Of a stretch of DNA of 35,824 nt, positions 17,999 through 26,627 are shown one piece after another. The position numbers were made by a program, and so were the translations under genes. How positions within the stretch are numbered: position 1 is the stretch's first letter; each line of letters opens with the position of its first letter. The DNA is taken from assembly GCA_902606645.1 (NCBI GenBank), contig CACLHJ010000007.1, positions 1 to 35,824 on the forward strand, written 5' to 3'. A model generated the notes under the pieces. The model saw only the letters and a program-made list of their open reading frames with translations, was not told where the DNA came from and did no database searches. This DNA is from an uncultured Pelagibacteraceae bacterium. GTDB lineage: Bacteria > Pseudomonadota > Alphaproteobacteria > Pelagibacterales > Pelagibacteraceae.

Positions 17999-20218
17999 AT
18001 GGAAAAAAAAACAAAATTAACAATATCTGGCTCAGCCAAAAAATCGATCAAAAGTATTGAGATTGCTAAAACTCAAAGCAAAAATGCAGTTGTCATAGAA
18101 AAGCAAACTGGAAAATTACCAAATAGAGGAGGATCTTTTAGGCCCAACTTAGGTAAACCAAAACCAACCTCTTCTTTTAGCAGAGGAACTGGAATCAAAC
18201 CATCTTTTGCAACAAAATCACCCCCTATAACAAATGATTTTGAAAGAAGGAAGCTTGCCGAGCAGAGAGCAACAAAGAGACTTAAAGGTGATGGTGATGG
18301 AAAAGATAAAAAAACGTTAAAGACAGGAACAAAAAAAAGAGAATTAAAACTCACTGTTTCAAGAGCCCTAAGTGACGAAATAGAGGCAAGAGAAAGAAGT
18401 TTAGCTTCAGTTAAAAGAGCAAGACTAAAAGAGAATAAAAACTTATCTAAAGATGAAAATCATGAAAGTCTCAAACCAGTTAAAAGAGATATTAATATTC
18501 CAGAAGCAATCACTGTTAGAGAGTTAGCTAATAGAATGGCTGAGCAATCCAGCAATGTGATTAAATATTTATTTGGAATGGGGGTAACAGTTACAATCAA
18601 TCAAACTCTTGCAGCAGATACAGCTGAGTTCTTAGTTAGAGAGTTTGGGCACAATCCTATTAGAGAAGAAAAAGCAGAGGAAATAATAAAGAAAATCAAA
18701 GCAACAAGAGTAGAAAATTTAAAAAATAGACCACCAATTGTTACGGTGATGGGTCATGTTGATCATGGTAAAACGTCTGTTCTTGATGTTTTGAGAAGTG
18801 CAAATGTTGTGTCAGGAGAATTTGGTGGAATAACTCAACACATAGGGGCCTATCAAATTGAAAGCCAAGATAACAAACTAACTTTTATTGATACCCCAGG
18901 TCATGCAGCTTTCACAGAAATGAGAGCAAGAGGATCAAAATTAACTGATGTAGTTGTGTTAGTAGTTGCAGCAGATGATGGTGTAAAACCACAAACAATC
19001 GAGTCTATCAAACATGCAAAAGCAGCAAATGTTCCAATTGTAGTTGCAATTAATAAATGTGATCTTCCAGATGCAGATCCACAAAAAATTAAAAATCAAT
19101 TGTTAGAACACGAGTTGGTTGCTGAAGATCTATCAGGAGATACTTTAATGGTAGAGATTTCAGCAAAGACAAAATTAAATTTAGATAAACTTGTTGAATC
19201 AATAATCCTTCAAGCTGAAATTTTAGATTTGAAAACTGATTATGAGTCTAAAGCTACAGGAATAGTATTAGAATCTAAAATTGATGTAGGTCGAGGGCCA
19301 GTTGCAACAATTATTGTAACCACAGGAACTCTTAAAAAAGGAGATTTTTTTGTAAGCGGATTGAAGTGGGGGAAAGTTAGAGCAATAATAAATGATAAAG
19401 GTAAAAATATTGATGAAGCTTCACCATCTACTCCAGTTGAAATTTTAGGTATTAATGGTGCAGCAAAAGCAGGTGATGATTTCATTGTTCTTGAGAGTGA
19501 AAAAGAAGCTAAAACATTAAGTGAAAACAGGGCAGAAGAGATAAAGGATGGAAAAAATCCTTTAACATTTGCTACACAAGAATCTGCGTTCTCAGATAAA
19601 TCTTCAGAGGAATTAAATTTAATTATTAAATCTGATGTGCATGGATCCTCTGAAGCAATTAAAAATGCAATTAGTCAAATAAAACATGATGAAGTCAAAC
19701 CTAAAATTATTTTAGCGGACATTGGAATGGTTACTGAAACAGACGTTACTTTAGCAAAAGCGTCAAATGCTGTGTTAATCGCATTTAATGTTAAACCAAG
19801 CAAAGAAGCAAAAAAACTTGCAGAAAATGAAAATATAAAAATTTCTTCATACAATATTATCTATGAAGTACTAGACTATATTAAACAAAAAATGTCGGGA
19901 CTATTAACCCCAGATGTTCAGGAAACCATAACTGGATCAGCTCAAATTTTAGAAATTTTTAAAGTGTCTGGAGCTGGTAAAGTTGCAGGATCAAAAATCA
20001 CCGAAGGAGAAATCACAAGCACCTCAGATGTTAGAATCATCAGAGATGGATCGATCATTTACACTGGAAAAGTTGGAACTATTTTTAGAGAAAAAAACCA
20101 AGTAAAACAGGTTAGTGATGGACAAGAATGTGGAATAACAGTTAAAGATTATATGGATTTCCAAAAAAATGACACAATAGAAGCTTTTAGTGTTACATCT
20201 ACAGAGAGGTCAATTTAA
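17999..20218 (+). CDS. infB: Translation initiation factor IF-2
   Basis: 739 residues, shorter than E. coli IF2 (about 890) because the N-terminal low-complexity region is reduced. It is the GTPase that places initiator tRNA on the ribosome. An IF2_N module lies around 168-225 ([20 protein letters not shown]). The G domain has G1 GHVDHGKT (252-259), G3 DTPGH (298-302) and G4 NKCD (352-355). The C-terminal beta-barrel and fMet-tRNA-binding domains follow. No ylxR-type gene lies between nusA and infB. Its stop shares a base with the rbfA start (TAATG), indicating translational coupling. Confidence 0.98.
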   Translation: MEKKTKLTISGSAKKSIKSIEIAKTQSKNAVVIEKQTGKLPNRGGSFRPNLGKPKPTSSFSRGTGIKPSFATKSPPITNDFERRKLAEQRATKRLKGDGDGKDKKTLKTGTKKRELKLTVSRALSDEIEARERSLASVKRARLKENKNLSKDENHESLKPVKRDINIPEAITVRELANRMAEQSSNVIKYLFGMGVTVTINQTLAADTAEFLVREFGHNPIREEKAEEIIKKIKATRVENLKNRPPIVTVMGHVDHGKTSVLDVLRSANVVSGEFGGITQHIGAYQIESQDNKLTFIDTPGHAAFTEMRARGSKLTDVVVLVVAADDGVKPQTIESIKHAKAANVPIVVAINKCDLPDADPQKIKNQLLEHELVAEDLSGDTLMVEISAKTKLNLDKLVESIILQAEILDLKTDYESKATGIVLESKIDVGRGPVATIIVTTGTLKKGDFFVSGLKWGKVRAIINDKGKNIDEASPSTPVEILGINGAAKAGDDFIVLESEKEAKTLSENRAEEIKDGKNPLTFATQESAFSDKSSEELNLIIKSDVHGSSEAIKNAISQIKHDEVKPKIILADIGMVTETDVTLAKASNAVLIAFNVKPSKEAKKLAENENIKISSYNIIYEVLDYIKQKMSGLLTPDVQETITGSAQILEIFKVSGAGKVAGSKITEGEITSTSDVRIIRDGSIIYTGKVGTIFREKNQVKQVSDGQECGITVKDYMDFQKNDTIEAFSVTSTERSI

Positions 20219-20586
20219 TGGCAGATAGAATAGGAAAACCAATTTCACAAAGACAGCTTAGAGTTGGAGAAATGATTAAACAGTCTTTAAGCATGATTTT
20301 TATAAGAAATGAGGCTAAGGTCCCCAATTTAGAAACAAACACGATAACCGTTACTGAGGTTAGAATGAGTCCAGATTTAAAAATCGCTAAAGCATATGTG
20401 CTTCCATTAGGAGGAAAAGATGCTGAGGAGACTATAAATACATTAAAAGAGTATTCATTTTTAATTAGAAAAATTTTATCACAGAAAGTGGTTATGAAAT
20501 TTTTACCAAAATTACTTTTTAGAAAAGATGAGTCTTTTGAGTATGCGGAAAAAATAGAAAACTTAATAAAACAAACAAATAAATAG
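20218..20586 (+). CDS. rbfA: Ribosome-binding factor A
   Basis: 122 residues. RbfA is a KH-type factor for late 30S subunit maturation. The characteristic start (GKPISQRQLRVGEMIKQSLS) and the central ITVTEVRMSPDLKIAKAYVLPL are present. It overlaps infB by one base and ends 12 bases before rpsO; the truB gene often found here is missing. Confidence 0.96.
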   Translation: MADRIGKPISQRQLRVGEMIKQSLSMIFIRNEAKVPNLETNTITVTEVRMSPDLKIAKAYVLPLGGKDAEETINTLKEYSFLIRKILSQKVVMKFLPKLLFRKDESFEYAEKIENLIKQTNK

Positions 20587-20598
20587 GAAAAACGAGGC

Positions 20599-20847
20599 AT
20601 GAACAAAAAGGCACAAGAATTAGCAATGCATGATAAAGATACTGGATCCTCTGAGATACAGATTGCTTTGTTAACAGAGAAAATTGAAACTCTCTCTAAA
20701 CATATTAAGCAATTCAAAAAAGACAAACATTCGTCCGTTGGATTGTTGAGAGCAGTCAATAGAAGAAAGAAATTGTTAGAATACTTAAAGAAAACAAAAA
20801 TGGATTCTTACAAAAATGTACTGTCGAAATTGAATTTAAGAAAATAG
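20599..20847 (+). CDS. rpsO: 30S ribosomal protein S15
   Basis: 82 residues, slightly shorter than the usual 89 because the N-terminal helix is trimmed. The conserved core is clear: [22 protein letters not shown] and [21 protein letters not shown], which bind the 16S rRNA central domain. A good GAGG ribosome-binding site lies 5 bases before the ATG. It sits in the standard rbfA-rpsO-pnp order. The next 62 bases hold a repeat leading into pnp. Confidence 0.97.
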   Translation: MNKKAQELAMHDKDTGSSEIQIALLTEKIETLSKHIKQFKKDKHSSVGLLRAVNRRKKLLEYLKKTKMDSYKNVLSKLNLRK

Positions 20848-20861
20848 AAGTCAAGATAGAT

Positions 20862-20909
20862 AGAACGGAATGGAACGAAACGAACGAAACGAAACGAAAT
20901 GGAAATGAA
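20862..20909 (+). repeat. Degenerate GAAAC/GAAC short tandem repeat in the rpsO-pnp spacer
   Basis: About nine 4-6 base units of the form GGAAY/GAAAC/GAAC/GAAAT run head to tail right up to the pnp ATG. Every unit contains GAA, and the strand is almost free of T in the middle. This differs from all other spacers in the window, which are simple AT-rich gaps. It would give a purine-rich, largely unstructured leader. Two extra ATGs (20899, 20905) lie inside it, out of frame with pnp. Confidence 0.85.
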
Positions 20910-22982
20910 ATGTTTAAAGTACACAAGAAGGAAATAGAAGTAGCAGGAAAGAAAATAAGTTTAGAAACAGGTAAAGTAGCAAGACAAGCAGATGGAGCAA
21001 TCATCGCAACATGTGGTGAAACAGTTATTCTAGCAACAGTTGTAGGAGCAAAGAAAGTAAATCCAGATATGGATTATTTTCCTTTATCAGTTAACTACCA
21101 AGAAAAATACTATGCAGGTGGAAAAATTCCTGGTGGATATTTTAAAAGAGAAGCAAGACCAACTGAAAGCGAAACATTAATCTCTAGATTAATTGATAGA
21201 CCAATCAGACCTTTGTTTCCTGATGAATTTAAAAATGAAGTACAGTTGTTACCAACAGTAATTTCTTATGACAAAGAAAACCAACCAGATATTCTAGCAA
21301 TCACTGCCTCTTCAGCAGCGTTAGCAATTTCAGGAATGCCATTTATGGGTCCAGTAGGAGCTTCTAGAGTGGGATATGTTGATGGCAAGTATGTTCTTAA
21401 TCCATCAAAAGAAGAGTTGGAAAAATCAAGTTTAGATTTAGTTGTTGCAGGCACTAAAGATGCAGTGCTAATGGTTGAATCTGAAACATCAGGTTTATCT
21501 GAAGAAGTAATGTTAGCAGCAGTTAAATTTGGTCATGAAGGATTTGTTCCAGTAATCGAAATGATAGAGGAACTCGCTAAAGAGTGCAGAAAACCTGATT
21601 GGACTGTTGAGAAAAAAGATTTATCTGAAGTTAAACAAAAACTTGAAGAAACTTTTACAGAAGACCTTAAAAAAGCTTTTGCGACTAGAGATAAACAAGA
21701 TAGATCAAATCAAATTTCAGAAATTACTGATAAAGCTAAAAAGCTTTTTGAAGAAAATGAAAATTATTCTGATCTTGATGTTAACTCACAGCTTAAAAAT
21801 CTAGAAAAGAAAATTGTCAGAACTGATATTCTTAAAAATAAAAACAGAATTGATGGTAGAGGATTATCTGACGTAAGACCAATCTCATGTGAAGTTGGTG
21901 TATTACCAAGAACACACGGTTCTGCTTTGTTTACTAGGGGAGAAACACAAGCAATTGTTGTAACTACTTTAGGAACATCTGATGATGAACAAAGAATTGA
22001 GAGTTTAGATGGCCTTCAGAGAGAAAGATTTATGCTTCACTACAATTTTCCTCCTTTTTCAGTTGGTGAAACTGGAAGAATTGGAACTGGAAGACGAGAA
22101 ATTGGTCATGGTAAACTAGCATGGAGAGCAATTAATTCTTCATTACCTTCAAAAGAGGCTTTTCCATATACTTTTAGAATAGTATCAGAGATTACAGAGT
22201 CTAATGGCTCTTCTTCAATGGCTACTGTTTGTGGGGCTTCTCTAGCATTAATGGATGCGGGTGTTCCGATAAAAGAACCAGTTGCAGGTATTGCAATGGG
22301 TTTAATTAAAGAAGGAGATGATTTTAGTGTATTATCAGATATTTTAGGTGACGAAGATCACTTAGGAGATATGGACTTTAAAGTTGCCGGAACAAAAGAT
22401 GGAATTACTTCTCTACAAATGGATATCAAAATTACTGGTATCACTTTTGAAATCATGGAGCAGGCTTTAAACCAGGCTAAAGATGGAAGAATTCATATCT
22501 TAGGTGAAATGAATAAAGCTTTAGGGGAGTCTAGATCTGATGTTGGAAAACATACTCCAAAGATGGAACAAGTAACTGTTGATAAAAAAGATATTGCTGC
22601 TGTAATCGGAAAAGGTGGTGCAACGATCAGGGAGATTGTTGAAAAATCAAGTGCTAAGGTTGATGTAAATGATGAAGGAGTTGTAACAGTTGCTGCTCCA
22701 GATGAAGAATCAAGAAACATTGCTATGCAAATGATCAAAGACATCACTGCAAAAGCTGAAATGAATAAAATCTATTCAGGTAAAGTAATGAAAATTATGG
22801 AGTTCGGTGCATTTGTTAATTTCTTAGGAAAACAAGATGGACTTGTTCATATTTCAGAACTAGCAGATAAAAGAGTAGCTAAAGTTACTGATGTTGTTAA
22901 AGAAGGTGACGAAGTAAAAGTTAAAGTAATTGGTTTTGATAGAGGTAAAGTTAAACTTTCTATGAAACAAGCTGCTGAATAA
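20910..22982 (+). CDS. pnp: Polyribonucleotide nucleotidyltransferase (PNPase)
   Basis: 690 residues, normal length. It is a phosphorolytic 3'-5' exoribonuclease and degradosome component. Two RNase PH domains (about 1-210 and 300-540) flank an all-helical linker, followed by a KH domain ([18 protein letters not shown]) and an S1 domain ([30 protein letters not shown]). The start [10 protein letters not shown] matches the family, so ATG 20910 is preferred over two upstream out-of-frame ATGs. The usual structured rpsO-pnp leader used in E. coli autoregulation is replaced by a simple repeat. The gene ends 9 bases before the tRNA relic. Confidence 0.98.
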   Translation: MFKVHKKEIEVAGKKISLETGKVARQADGAIIATCGETVILATVVGAKKVNPDMDYFPLSVNYQEKYYAGGKIPGGYFKREARPTESETLISRLIDRPIRPLFPDEFKNEVQLLPTVISYDKENQPDILAITASSAALAISGMPFMGPVGASRVGYVDGKYVLNPSKEELEKSSLDLVVAGTKDAVLMVESETSGLSEEVMLAAVKFGHEGFVPVIEMIEELAKECRKPDWTVEKKDLSEVKQKLEETFTEDLKKAFATRDKQDRSNQISEITDKAKKLFEENENYSDLDVNSQLKNLEKKIVRTDILKNKNRIDGRGLSDVRPISCEVGVLPRTHGSALFTRGETQAIVVTTLGTSDDEQRIESLDGLQRERFMLHYNFPPFSVGETGRIGTGRREIGHGKLAWRAINSSLPSKEAFPYTFRIVSEITESNGSSSMATVCGASLALMDAGVPIKEPVAGIAMGLIKEGDDFSVLSDILGDEDHLGDMDFKVAGTKDGITSLQMDIKITGITFEIMEQALNQAKDGRIHILGEMNKALGESRSDVGKHTPKMEQVTVDKKDIAAVIGKGGATIREIVEKSSAKVDVNDEGVVTVAAPDEESRNIAMQMIKDITAKAEMNKIYSGKVMKIMEFGAFVNFLGKQDGLVHISELADKRVAKVTDVVKEGDEVKVKVIGFDRGKVKLSMKQAAE

Positions 22983-22990
22983 TCAAAATT

Positions 22991-23022
22991 AGGGGGTGGC
23001 AGGTTCGAATCCTGCCGCTTCA
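22991..23022 (+). other. Isolated tRNA 3'-end relic (variable loop, T arm, acceptor strand), tRNA-Pro-like
   Basis: The sequence shows AGGGGGT (variable-loop-like), a T stem-loop GCAGG-TTCGAAT-CCTGC whose loop fits TTCRANY exactly, then CGCTTC as an acceptor 3' strand. No matching 5' half (acceptor TGAAGCG, D arm, anticodon arm) occurs upstream, where pnp is still coding to 22982, and no CCA follows. The G-rich variable region and CGCTTC end recall alphaproteobacterial tRNA-Pro (inference from family memory). The stem extends to 8 bp (22996-23003 with 23011-23018). It fills nearly the whole pnp-fabI convergent spacer, 9 bases after pnp and directly at the fabI stop. Confidence 0.8.
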
Positions 23023-23808
23023 TTAAGTTATATTCTTAGGATCTGGCATCCCAACCTTGTTATATCCAGCATCTACGTAGTGAATTTCACCGGTCACACC
23101 GTTTGCAAGGTCACTTAATAGGTATAATGCTGAATTTCCAACATCATGGATATCAACGTTTCTTTTGAGTAAAGAATGGTCTTCATTCCATTTATAAAGG
23201 AATTTTGCATCCCCGATTGCAGATGCTGCCAGCGTTTTAATAGGTCCAGCACTTATGGCGTTTACCCTCATGCCTTTAGCACCTAAATCTCTTGCTAGAT
23301 ACTTAACGCTAGACTCTAGTGCTGCCTTACAAACACCCATTACATTGTAATTTGGAATTGCTTTGTTAGCTTCGTAGCTTAGAGTAATTAGGCTTCCACC
23401 CTCTTTCATTACTTTAGAAGCCTCTTTTGCAACCTCTGTAAATGAAAAACATGAAATTAACATACTTCTTAAAAAGTTTTCTCTAGTAGTGTTTAAATAT
23501 TCTCCAGATAATTCTGACTTATCAGAAAAAGCAATAGCATGAACTACAAAATCAATTTCGCCCCATTGAGATTTTACATCTTCAAATAATTTTGTTACAT
23601 CTTCTTTTTTTTCAACATCACAACTAAATGTAACTTTTGAATTTAATTTTTCTGCTAAAGGAACAACTCTTTTTTTTAAAGCATCACCTAAATAAGTGAA
23701 TGCCAGTTCTGCACCAGCTTCTGCAAGTTTTTGTGAAATACCCCAAGCAATAGATCTTTCATTGGCAACACCCATTACCAATCCTTTTTTACCTTTCATT
23801 AAGCTCAT
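23023..23808 (-). CDS. fabI: Enoyl-[acyl-carrier-protein] reductase (NADH) FabI
   Basis: 261 residues, SDR fold. It performs the last reduction of each fatty-acid elongation cycle. The nucleotide site is GLVMGVANERSIAWGI (9-24), and the catalytic set is Y145, Y154 and K161 in LSYEANKAIPNYNVMGVCKAALE. The loop between the two tyrosines is one residue shorter than in E. coli FabI (9 against 10 positions). It is the last gene of fabA-fabB-fabI, 2 bases after fabB. The stop sits directly against the tRNA relic. Confidence 0.97.
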   Translation of the reverse strand: MSLMKGKKGLVMGVANERSIAWGISQKLAEAGAELAFTYLGDALKKRVVPLAEKLNSKVTFSCDVEKKEDVTKLFEDVKSQWGEIDFVVHAIAFSDKSELSGEYLNTTRENFLRSMLISCFSFTEVAKEASKVMKEGGSLITLSYEANKAIPNYNVMGVCKAALESSVKYLARDLGAKGMRVNAISAGPIKTLAASAIGDAKFLYKWNEDHSLLKRNVDIHDVGNSALYLLSDLANGVTGEIHYVDAGYNKVGMPDPKNIT

Positions 23809-23810
23809 AA

Positions 23811-25022
23811 TTATATTTTCTCAAAAATTAAAGCAGCATTGGTTCCACCAAAACCAAAACTATTAGACATTACTGTATTTAAAGTTGCTCCTGTCTCAGT
23901 TTTAGCAACTATTGGAAATTTTTTAGCCTCGTCATCCATTTCATTAATATTAGCAGATCCTGCTATAAAATTATTTTTCATCATGATTAAACAATAGATC
24001 GCTTCATGAACGGATGCGGCTCCTAAAGGATGACCTGACAAAGATTTTGTTGAACTAATTTTTGGAATTTCATTTCCAAAAGCTTCTTTTACTGCATTTA
24101 ATTCTGTAATGTCTCCAACTGGAGTAGATGTTCCATGAGTATTGATATAATCAATTTTATTTTTTGATGTTGCCATAGCCATCTTCATGCATCTCACAGC
24201 ACCTTCTCCTGATGGAGCCACCATATCGTATCCATCTGAAGTTGCCCCATAACCAGTTAATTCCGCGTATATTTTAGCCCCTCTTGCTTTAGCATGTTCG
24301 TATTCTTCTAGCACTAAAACTCCACCACCACCAGCAATTACAAATCCATCTCTAGTTTTATCATATGCTCTTGATGCCGTCTCTGGTGTATTATTATATT
24401 TTGAAGATAAGGCTGTCATTGCATCAAACATTGCAGTCATCGCCCAGTGTATCTCCTCACTACCACCTGCAAAAACAACATCTTGTTTTCCCATTTGAAT
24501 TAATTCCATTGAGTTTCCAATACAGTGGCCACTTGTTGCACAAGCAGAACTCATTGTGTAGTTCGTCCCTTTAATTTTAAATGGAACAGCAAGTGTAGCT
24601 GATGCTGTACTGGCCATTGTTCTTGGAACAATGAATGGTCCCATTAATTTTGGAGTTTTAGCTCTGGTTTTATCTGCTGCTAAAATGACATTTTCAATTG
24701 ATGGACCACCTGAACCCATAACTATTCCTGTTTTAAAGTTACTAACTTCACTTTCTTCTAATCCAGAGTCTTCGATTGCTTCTTTCATTGCTATGTAGTT
24801 GTAAGCAGAACCTGATCCCATGAATCTTATTGTTTTTCTATCAATATGATCTTCAAGCTTTATATTTGGCTTACCATGTACATGACTTTTTAAATTATGT
24901 TCTTTGTATTCTTCACTAAAAGATATTCCAGACTTTGTTTTCAATAATGACTGATGTACCTCTTCTTGATTATTACCTAAGCATGAAACAACGCCCAAAC
25001 CTGTAATTACTACTCTTCTCAT
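23811..25022 (-). CDS. fabB: 3-oxoacyl-[acyl-carrier-protein] synthase I (FabB)
   Basis: 403 residues, thiolase fold. With FabA it commits chains to unsaturated fatty acid synthesis. The Cys-His-His catalytic set is C161 ([12 protein letters not shown]), H296 ([11 protein letters not shown]) and H331 (SGHPLGAAS). The glycine-rich SFGFGGTNA tail is intact. It overlaps fabA by one base (shared at 25022), so fabA and fabB are translationally coupled. FabB rather than FabF is inferred from the direct pairing with fabA and the sequence style. Confidence 0.96.
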   Translation of the reverse strand: MRRVVITGLGVVSCLGNNQEEVHQSLLKTKSGISFSEEYKEHNLKSHVHGKPNIKLEDHIDRKTIRFMGSGSAYNYIAMKEAIEDSGLEESEVSNFKTGIVMGSGGPSIENVILAADKTRAKTPKLMGPFIVPRTMASTASATLAVPFKIKGTNYTMSSACATSGHCIGNSMELIQMGKQDVVFAGGSEEIHWAMTAMFDAMTALSSKYNNTPETASRAYDKTRDGFVIAGGGGVLVLEEYEHAKARGAKIYAELTGYGATSDGYDMVAPSGEGAVRCMKMAMATSKNKIDYINTHGTSTPVGDITELNAVKEAFGNEIPKISSTKSLSGHPLGAASVHEAIYCLIMMKNNFIAGSANINEMDDEAKKFPIVAKTETGATLNTVMSNSFGFGGTNAALIFEKI

Positions 25023-25522
25023 TATTTGAACAATCCTACTTTTAAACTATCTGCTGAATATATTTTTTTATCATCTGCAAAAACTACTCCATTAGCAAGA
25101 CCAACAGTTGTGCCTCCTGGTGACATAATTTTTTTCATATCAATTTTATATGTTACTAACTTAACATTTTTCAATACTTCACCTGTGAACTTTACAGTTC
25201 CAACACCTAGTGCTCTACCCTTGCCAGGATTTCCTAGCCAACCTAGGTAAAAACCTACTAGTTGCCACATAGCGTCTAACCCTAAGCAACCAGGCATAAC
25301 GGGGTCAGATTTAAAATGACAATCAAAGAACCAAAGATCATCTTTAATATCTAACTCAGCCTTTAAAGATCCCTTGTTAAAGGTCCCGTTATTGTCGTTA
25401 ATCTCTGTTATTCTATCAAACATTAGCATCGGAGGAAGGGGTAATTTAGCATTACCAGGGCCAAAAAGATCACCATTTCCACAAGTAATTAGGTCATCAT
25501 AGCTATAGGAGTTTTTTTTCAT
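25022..25522 (-). CDS. fabA: 3-hydroxydecanoyl-[acyl-carrier-protein] dehydratase/isomerase (FabA)
   Basis: 166 residues, hot-dog fold. It dehydrates 3-hydroxydecanoyl-ACP and isomerises the trans-2 to the cis-3 double bond, the branch point to unsaturated lipids. The active-site His and Asp are visible as H69 ([14 protein letters not shown]) and D83 (LGLDAMWQ). It is the first gene of the fab operon; AAGGGA lies upstream of its ATG on the minus strand. The 93-base divergent spacer to irr contains a TTGTAT / TATTAT promoter-like pair reading toward fabA, and an Irr-box-like palindrome. Confidence 0.97.
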   Translation of the reverse strand: MKKNSYSYDDLITCGNGDLFGPGNAKLPLPPMLMFDRITEINDNNGTFNKGSLKAELDIKDDLWFFDCHFKSDPVMPGCLGLDAMWQLVGFYLGWLGNPGKGRALGVGTVKFTGEVLKNVKLVTYKIDMKKIMSPGGTTVGLANGVVFADDKKIYSADSLKVGLFK

Positions 25523-25593
25523 AAAAATTGAGTTCCCTTATTACTTGATTTAATGATAATATAATATAATAAAACAATACAATTTATTCTTAG

Positions 25594-25610
25594 TTTAGAA
25601 TTATTATAAA
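25594..25610. promoter_or_regulatory. Irr-box-like palindrome (ICE-type) before irr
   Basis: TTTAGAA-tta-TTATAAA is a palindrome with one mismatch, and it differs at one arm position from the Irr iron-control-element form I recall from rhizobia (TTTAGAA-N3-TTCTAAA). It ends 5 bases before the irr ATG, so it covers the likely -10 region of irr. It also lies upstream of the promoter-like bases of divergent fabA. Autoregulation of irr is the simplest reading. The consensus is from memory of rhizobial work and may differ in this clade. Confidence 0.6.
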
Positions 25611-25615
25611 GAAAT

Positions 25616-26044
25616 ATGACAAAAAACTTCAATTTTATTGAAAAATTAAGAGAAACTGGGCTCAGACCCACAAAGCAAAGAGTTAAAATTTGTGAGGTTT
25701 TGTTCAACAGAGATAAAACTTTTCACTTTACAATTAACGATCTTGTTAAAAAAATATCTGAAGAGTTAAATGAAAAAATATCTCTGGCAACAGTTTATAA
25801 CACTGTTCATGCCTTAAAAAAAAAGGGATATTTAAAGGAGATATCAATAAACTCAGACAAAAGCTATTTTGATACTAACACCACTGTTCATCACCATTTT
25901 TATGATGAAGATACCCATCAATTAATAGACTGTGATGAACATGAAATAGAAAATGTGAATGTTAAAAATAATATCACTGGAAAAAAAATTAACTCAGTTG
26001 AAGTTTTGGTTAGAGTTGCGAGTGATAATCAAAATCAAAATTAA
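25616..26044 (+). CDS. irr: Irr-type iron/haem-responsive regulator (Fur superfamily)
   Basis: 142 residues with the Fur fold: winged helix (LRPTKQRVKICEVLF, 16-30; SLATVYNTVHALKKKGYLKE, 56-75) and a C-terminal domain. It has the three-histidine run H92-H93-H94 (TTVHHHFYDEDTHQLIDC), typical of the Irr haem/metal region, and no CxxC zinc pairs. Alphaproteobacterial Irr represses or activates iron genes when iron/haem is low and is often found next to fabA-fabB-fabI, as here. No clear ribosome-binding site precedes the ATG and the operator-like box is only 5 bases upstream, so a leaderless mRNA is possible. Confidence 0.88.
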   Translation: MTKNFNFIEKLRETGLRPTKQRVKICEVLFNRDKTFHFTINDLVKKISEELNEKISLATVYNTVHALKKKGYLKEISINSDKSYFDTNTTVHHHFYDEDTHQLIDCDEHEIENVNVKNNITGKKINSVEVLVRVASDNQNQN

Positions 26045-26073
26045 TTCAATAAAATCAATAACTTAAATTATAA

Positions 26074-26090
26074 ATTATAATTATTCTAAA
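26074..26090. promoter_or_regulatory. Irr-box-like palindrome 1 of the rubrerythrin promoter
   Basis: ATTATAA-tta-TTCTAAA is nearly the reverse complement of the palindrome before irr (which reads TTTATAA-taa-TTCTAAA on its other strand). It ends 3 bases before the -35 hexamer at 26094, a placement that would suit activation or a second operator. Called from its similarity to the other two boxes. Confidence 0.6.
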
Positions 26091-26093
26091 CTG

Positions 26094-26121
26094 TTGACAA
26101 TCACTTTAGAAGTATTATATC
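26094..26121 (+). promoter_or_regulatory. Strong sigma70-like promoter for rubrerythrin, with an Irr-box-like element over the -10
   Basis: A perfect -35 TTGACA (26094-26099), a 16-base spacer and -10 TATATC (26116-26121). Inside it, TTTAGAA-gta-TTATATC (26105-26121) shares 12 of 14 arm bases with the box before irr and covers the -10. It begins 31 bases (about three helical turns) after box 1. A protein bound here would block polymerase. An AAGGAG ribosome-binding site follows at 26139-26144, 6 bases before the ATG, the best in the window. Confidence 0.7.
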
Positions 26122-26150
26122 CTTAATAATCATTAATTAAGGAGAATATA

Positions 26151-26567
26151 ATGTCATTAAAAGGAAGTAAAACTGAAGAAAATTTAAAGGAAGCTTTTGC
26201 TGGCGAAAGTCAAGCAAACAGAAGATATCTTTACTTCGCACAAAAGGCTGACATCGAAGGATACAATGATGTAGCTACAGTTTTTAGATCAACTGCCGAA
26301 GGTGAGACAGGTCACGCACATGGTCATCTAGAGTATTTAGAGGAAGTTGGAGATCCTGGAACTGGTATGCCGATTGGTGAAACTAAAGCAAATTTAGCAT
26401 CAGCTGTTCAAGGTGAAACACATGAGTACACTGATATGTACCCAGGTATGGCCAAAACAGCTAGAGAAGAAGGTTTTGAAGAAATTGCTGACTGGTTTGA
26501 AACTTTAGCAAAAGCTGAAAAATCTCATGCTGGTAAATTTCAAAAAACTTTAGAGTCTATTAGCTAA
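26151..26567 (+). CDS. Rubrerythrin-family diiron protein without rubredoxin domain
   Basis: 138 residues: a four-helix ferritin-like bundle only, lacking the C-terminal rubredoxin domain of classical rubrerythrin (about 190 residues). The expected diiron ligands are present: E19 ([10 protein letters not shown]), E52 and H55 (GETGH), E89 and E92 (GETHEY), E123 and H126 (AEKSH). Rubrerythrins reduce hydrogen peroxide using electrons normally passed through rubredoxin; here an external donor is needed. The strong promoter and ribosome-binding site suggest high expression, and the flanking palindromes suggest Irr control. The Fe-S oxidoreductase gene follows across a 60-base gap containing a hairpin. 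Confidence 0.92.
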   Translation: MSLKGSKTEENLKEAFAGESQANRRYLYFAQKADIEGYNDVATVFRSTAEGETGHAHGHLEYLEEVGDPGTGMPIGETKANLASAVQGETHEYTDMYPGMAKTAREEGFEEIADWFETLAKAEKSHAGKFQKTLESIS

Positions 26568-26575
26568 TTAATTCG

Positions 26576-26603
26576 TTTAGTGGACATTAACTTGTCCACT
26601 AAA
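26576..26603 (+). other. Perfect 10-bp inverted repeat between rubrerythrin and the Fe-S protein
   Basis: TTTAGTGGAC (26576-26585) pairs fully with GTCCACTAAA (26594-26603) around an eight-base loop. No T run follows on the plus strand, so it is not a textbook intrinsic terminator. It starts 8 bases after the rubrerythrin stop. It could protect the 3' end of a processed rubrerythrin mRNA, or reduce downstream expression. It buries the GTG at 26580 in a stem. Confidence 0.8.
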
Positions 26604-26627
26604 AATCCAAATAAAAATTCAAAAATT

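Noticed and set aside
20862-20909. CRISPR-like or phage repeat array
   Set aside because: Units are only 4-6 bases with no spacers and no cas genes nearby; it is a simple tandem repeat.
22920-23022. A complete tRNA or two-piece tmRNA gene ending at 23022
   Set aside because: No acceptor 5' strand, D arm or anticodon arm pairs with the 3' half; the needed bases are inside the pnp coding end, there is no CCA, and fabI follows at once, leaving no room for the rest of a permuted tmRNA.
26576-26603. Intrinsic terminator of rubrerythrin
   Set aside because: The stem is perfect but is followed by an A-rich, not T-rich, stretch on the plus strand.
26580-26627. GTG 26580 as start of the Fe-S protein
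   Set aside because: It lies inside a 10-bp hairpin, has no ribosome-binding site, and adds 16 low-complexity residues; it cannot be fully excluded.
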